8,880 nt of DNA from a bacterium. Its GTDB lineage: Bacteria; CBDUZB01; JAGLHV01. The notes beneath the pieces are model-generated. The model searched no databases and was not told where the DNA came from. It saw nothing but the letters and a program-made list of their open reading frames with translations. Shown here in pieces: positions 6,653 to 8,880 of the stretch (position 1 is its first letter; each line of letters begins with the position of its first letter). The stretch is taken from the NCBI GenBank assembly GCA_023132075.1, contig JAGLYT010000049.1, positions 1-8,880 on the forward strand. Reading direction: 5' to 3'. Made by a program: the position numbers and the translations under genes.

Positions 6653-6684
6653 CCCCCTTTGAAAAAGGGGGTTAGGGGGATTTA
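6653..6684 (+). repeat. C-run/G-run hairpin repeat, family B, copy 2
   Basis: CCCCCTTT (6653-6660) pairs perfectly with AAAGGGGG (6664-6671) over 8 bp around a GAA loop, and is followed by TTAGGGGGATTTAA. This is the familiar CCCCCTTT/AAAGGGGG dispersed element with its second G-run. It would be a strong RNA hairpin downstream of cheA, but no T-run follows on either strand, so an intrinsic terminator is not supported. A degenerate copy lies at 3851-3877. Confidence 0.75.
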
Positions 6685-6692
6685 AAAGACAG

Positions 6693-6720
6693 TTAAAAAA
6701 CAGTTTCGATTGGTTATATT
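6693..6720 (+). promoter_or_regulatory. Tentative promoter for cheB and the downstream receiver
   Basis: TTAAAA (6693-6698, 4 of 6 to the -35 consensus) and TATATT (6715-6720, 5 of 6 to the -10 consensus) are spaced by 16 bp, placing a start site near 6727. It is the best sigma-70-like pair in the spacer, but AT-rich DNA yields such pairs by chance. One copy of the 15-bp direct repeat covers the start of the -10 box and the other covers the predicted start site, which would be a sensible place for a regulator. Confidence 0.25.
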
Positions 6721-6735
6721 AGTTTAGATTGGTTA
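6702..6735. repeat. Two 15-bp direct repeats with 19-bp period upstream of cheB
   Basis: AGTTTCGATTGGTTA (6702-6716) and AGTTTAGATTGGTTA (6721-6735) differ at one base and are separated by TATT. A 19-bp period puts both copies on nearly the same helix face, as expected for tandem binding sites of a regulator. They could also be a simple local duplication. Confidence 0.6.
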
Positions 6736-6754
6736 ACAGAAAAAACTAAAGAAA

Positions 6755-6794
6755 GCCTGATACTTCGATTACACTCAGTACAAGTTCATCAGGC
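6755..6794 (+). repeat. Hairpin repeat, family A (CTTCGATTACACTCAG type), copy 2
   Basis: GCCTGAT (6755-6761) pairs with ATCAGGC (6788-6794), and the adjoining ACTT with AAGT across a 2-nt bulge, giving an 11-bp stem around CGATTACACTCAGTAC. The core aligns with the reverse complement of the element at 3809-3843, sharing CTTCGA-TAC and AAGT...CAGG. The two copies therefore flank cheA in inverted orientation. Confidence 0.7.
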
Positions 6795-6871
6795 GACTAC
6801 AAATAAAAATAAAGATGACAGACATAAAAGAAGAAAAGGCACAGAATAAAGAAAAAGATAGGAGAATTATT

Positions 6872-7921
6872 GTGGTTGGTAAAATAAGAGTAGTTATTGC
6901 GGATGATTCATTGATAGCCAGAGAAGTAATTCAAAAAATATTAGAAACAGATGTCCATATCGAGGTAGTTGGCGTGGCTAGAAACGGGAAAGAAGCGGTG
7001 AAAATGGTTTCTGCTTTAAGGCCCGATATAGTAACTTTGGATTTAAGAATGCCGGTCATGGATGGGTTTAAAGCTATTGAAGAAATAATGGCTTTTAATC
7101 CCACACCTATTTTGATAATTACAGCAACTGCTTTTGAGAAGAAAAAAGAAATAGTTTTTGAAGCATTAGCATTGGGAGCTTTAGATATAGTTGATAAGCC
7201 ATCTCCTGAAATGTGGGGTGATTTCTCCCGTGCAGGAGGAGAACTAATAAGAAAAATAAAAACGCTTTCCAGTGTGCCGGTAGTTACTCATTTAAAAGGT
7301 AGGGAGAAAAAATTAAAAAAAATTGTTGTTCCTGAAAATATTGAGAAGTTTAAAGTAATAGCTGTTGGTGCTTCGACGGGAGGACCGCAGGCAATATTAC
7401 ATATTCTTAGTCGTTTTTCCGAAGATTTTCCTGCGGGAATAGTTATTGTTCAGCATATTGCTGCCGGGTTTACAGAGAGGATGGTTGAATGGTTAGATAA
7501 AAAATGTAAAATTTCCGTCCAATTGGCAAAACAAGGACAGAAAATTATTTCCGGGCAGGCTTTAGTTGCTCCCGATGGTACTCATTCAATAGTAGAAGAA
7601 AATGGATTGATAAGATTAATTAAAACCTCCCCTGTGAATGGGCATCGTCCTTCGATAGATGTTTTGTTTTCTTCTGTGTCTTCAATTTATGGATCAGATA
7701 GTATTGGGATTATTCTTACCGGTATGGGAAGAGATGGGGTTGAAGGGATGAAAAAGATAAAAAATGCGGGTGGGAGGACTATTGCTCAAGATGAAGACAG
7801 TTGTGTCGTTTTTGGAATGCCTAAAGTTACTATTGATAATGTAAGAGTGGATAAAGTGATATCTTTGGACTTGATACCAAATGAAATAATTAATATTCTA
7901 TCGAAAGAAAATAATGAATAA
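6872..7921 (+). CDS. cheB: CheB chemoreceptor glutamate methylesterase/deamidase
   Basis: CheB removes methyl groups from (or deamidates) receptor glutamates, giving adaptation. Numbered from the GTG start, the receiver domain (about 4-125) has D11/D12, phospho-site D57 in TLDLRMP, and K109 in DIVDKP. A short basic linker (about 140-155) leads to the methylesterase domain with catalytic S168 in VGASTGGP, H195 in IVQHI and D288 in GMGRDG, all intact. The GTG at 6872 is preferred: AGGAG (6860-6864) precedes it by 7 nt, and it gives MVGKIRVVIADDS, a normal CheB start, and 349 residues, the usual length. The in-frame ATG at 6815 would add 19 highly charged residues, lacks a ribosome binding site, and lies in a GATGACAGAC motif that also occurs in the spacer repeats. 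The next gene overlaps its end by 8 nt, so the two are translationally coupled. Confidence 0.96.
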   Translation: MVGKIRVVIADDSLIAREVIQKILETDVHIEVVGVARNGKEAVKMVSALRPDIVTLDLRMPVMDGFKAIEEIMAFNPTPILIITATAFEKKKEIVFEALALGALDIVDKPSPEMWGDFSRAGGELIRKIKTLSSVPVVTHLKGREKKLKKIVVPENIEKFKVIAVGASTGGPQAILHILSRFSEDFPAGIVIVQHIAAGFTERMVEWLDKKCKISVQLAKQGQKIISGQALVAPDGTHSIVEENGLIRLIKTSPVNGHRPSIDVLFSSVSSIYGSDSIGIILTGMGRDGVEGMKKIKNAGGRTIAQDEDSCVVFGMPKVTIDNVRVDKVISLDLIPNEIINILSKENNE

Positions 7922-8279
7922 AGGAAAAATATTAATCATTGATGATAGTCCGACTGTAACTGCGATGTCTCAGTATATTTTGGAAAAAGCTCAATATCTA
8001 GTGTTTACAGCAGTTAATGGAAGTCAAGGGCTGGCTAAAGCCAGAAATCAAAAACCGGACTTAATTATTCTTGATATTATACTTCCTGATTTGGATGGAT
8101 ATAAAGTTTTGGAATTGCTTAAGGGGGACCCCGAGACCAGGGCCATTCCGGTATTAGTCTATACTACATTGGGAATAGGAACATTTTCTGAGATAGCTTC
8201 AGAACGTGGAGCCGCAGGGTTTCTTTCAAAGCCTTTTCAGGAAGAGGATTTGATTAAGGCAGTAGAAAGGTATATCTAA
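7914..8279 (+). CDS. Single-domain response regulator (CheY-like receiver)
   Basis: This 121-residue protein is a receiver with no output domain. It shows the acidic pair D10/D11, phospho-site D54 in LIILDIILPD, the switch Thr T84 or T85 in VYTT, and K106 in LSKPF, so it should be phosphorylatable. The ATG lies inside the end of cheB (ATGAATAA overlap), with only a weak upstream GAAAG, so translation is probably coupled to cheB. Candidate phosphodonor is the CheA at 4064-6376. It might be the motor or effector CheY, or a phosphate sink; sequence does not decide. It resembles the receiver that begins at 8358 (shared KILI-DDSPTV, FILEK/YILEK, PDLI-LDI, GY-V--LLKG), suggesting a local duplication. 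Confidence 0.92.
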   Translation: MNKGKILIIDDSPTVTAMSQYILEKAQYLVFTAVNGSQGLAKARNQKPDLIILDIILPDLDGYKVLELLKGDPETRAIPVLVYTTLGIGTFSEIASERGAAGFLSKPFQEEDLIKAVERYI

Positions 8280-8357
8280 ATAGGGAATTATTAAAAAATA
8301 AAAAAAAATTGATTAAAAATTTTTGACATTACTTCAAAAGAAGCAAAAGGAATAAAA

Positions 8358-8880
8358 ATGAGTAAAAATAAAGAAAAGATATTAATTGCAGATGATAGCC
8401 CCACTGTTGTAGAAATGATTCGATTTATTTTAGAAAAAAAAGGATATTCTACAGTGGTTGCTTCTGATGGTGTGGAGGCAATAAATAAGGTGTATAAAGA
8501 AAGGCCGGATTTGATTTTATTAGATATATTAATGCCTAAAATGAATGGTTATCAGGTTTGCCGTCTTTTAAAAGGGAATAGAGATACTGCTTATATTCCT
8601 GTTATAATGCTGGCTGCTTCTGAACAAAAAAGTGATGAATTTTGGGGAATAGCAACGGGGGCGGATGAATTTTTTACCAAAGATTTAGCAATGACTCAAC
8701 TTGCCGGTACGATTGAAAAAATTCTTAAACTTAAACCATTTTTGGATAAGCAAGCACCTGCTCATACTTTTCAAAAAAAGGAAATCTCCAGCGAAGAAAT
8801 TCTTTCCCGTATTAATATTTTATTGGACAAAAAACTTTTTGAATGTACAGTTACTAATGAAATTGGTAAAATAGCCAGTC
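8358..8880 (+). CDS. Response regulator with N-terminal receiver, C-terminus cut by window end
   Basis: The frame stays open from the ATG to the window edge (174 complete codons). Residues 7-125 form a receiver with D12/D13 and phospho-site D56 in LILLDILMP. Two usual positions differ: the switch Thr/Ser is Ala (IPVIMLAAS, about A86), and the conserved Lys is followed by Asp instead of Pro (FFTKD, K108-D109). A linker follows (126-145), then SSEEILSRINILLDKKLFEC, a probable helix leading into an output domain such as GAF, GGDEF or another module; too little is visible to tell. AAAGGA (8346-8351) precedes the ATG by 6 nt. It begins 78 nt after the preceding receiver gene on the same strand, so it may belong to the cheB transcript. 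Confidence 0.9.
   Translation, partial: MSKNKEKILIADDSPTVVEMIRFILEKKGYSTVVASDGVEAINKVYKERPDLILLDILMPKMNGYQVCRLLKGNRDTAYIPVIMLAASEQKSDEFWGIATGADEFFTKDLAMTQLAGTIEKILKLKPFLDKQAPAHTFQKKEISSEEILSRINILLDKKLFECTVTNEIGKIAS

Larger units (their letters stand above)
6377..6871. other. Repeat-filled spacer of about 495 bp between cheA and cheB
   Basis: No gene is supported here. The order is: degenerate 7-base tandem motifs (AGTCCAT twice at 6401-6414); three CGCC...GGCG units (6416-6486); a small CTGC/GCAG hairpin near 6496-6507; more short motifs (TAGTCCAT, GATGATGGATGACAGAC, GACAGAC twice at 6544-6557); AATGGCAAA twice (6612-6620 and 6626-6634); a C-run/G-run hairpin (6653-6671); two 15-bp direct repeats (6702-6735); and a family A hairpin (6755-6794). 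The last 77 bases before the preferred cheB start are A-rich. A minus-strand reading frame across 6193-6633 is a translation of these repeats, not a gene. Confidence 0.7.

Noticed and set aside
6653-6684. Intrinsic terminator for cheA
   Set aside because: The stem is strong but no T-run follows; instead a second G-run follows, and the element resembles a dispersed repeat present in another spacer.
8321-8357. Promoter for the partial response regulator, from TTGACA at 8323-8328
   Set aside because: No TATAAT-like box occurs at a suitable distance before the ATG; the sequence there is the ribosome binding site.

Overview
The window comes from an AT-rich bacterial genome in which every recognisable gene lies on the + strand. 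It holds a transporter end, a sensory pair (periplasmic binding protein plus chemoreceptor), and a chemosensory signalling core (CheA-REC hybrid, CheB, stand-alone receiver, and the start of a larger response regulator). The purine-rich GGAGG-type ribosome binding sites are ordinary. The binding protein has a cleavable signal peptide and no lipobox cysteine, which suggests a diderm envelope. The intergenic regions carry GC-rich palindromic repeats and degenerate short tandem motifs, a style often seen in uncultured candidate-phylum bacteria. I cannot name the taxon.

Layout. Positions 2-805 are the C-terminal half of a sodium:neurotransmitter symporter family (NSS, LeuT/SLC6-like) transporter. 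Positions 945-1043 encode a 32-residue membrane peptide of the MetS small-subunit type, easily missed because of its size. Positions 1064-2017 encode a periplasmic ABC_sub_bind-type binding protein with no permease or ATPase beside it. Positions 2060-3715 encode a two-TM methyl-accepting chemotaxis protein. A 348-bp spacer with hairpin repeats follows. Positions 4064-6376 encode a CheA histidine kinase fused to a C-terminal receiver, with a very charged Lys/Glu linker in place of a P2 domain. A second repeat-filled spacer of about 495 bp follows. Positions 6872-7921 encode CheB from a GTG start that I prefer to an upstream ATG. Positions 7914-8279 encode a single-domain receiver overlapping cheB by 8 nt. 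Positions 8358-8880 encode the N-terminal receiver and linker of a response regulator cut by the window end.

How the genes may work together. The MCP would sense a ligand directly or through the orphan binding protein and control CheA. CheA would pass phosphate to its own receiver, to CheB (adaptation) and to the separate receivers. No cheW or cheR is visible, so these must lie elsewhere or beyond the edges. The proximity of an NSS transporter, its small subunit, a solute-binding protein and an MCP suggests, as inference only, that the system senses the solute (probably an amino acid) that the transporter imports. Several separate receivers and a CheA-REC hybrid are more typical of complex or 'alternative cellular function' chemosensory pathways than of the minimal flagellar system; no flagellar or pilus gene is present to decide this.

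The least ordinary features are the 32-aa MetS-like gene, the orphan binding protein beside the MCP, the CheA linker encoded by a purine microsatellite, and two repeat families that occur in both spacers flanking cheA.
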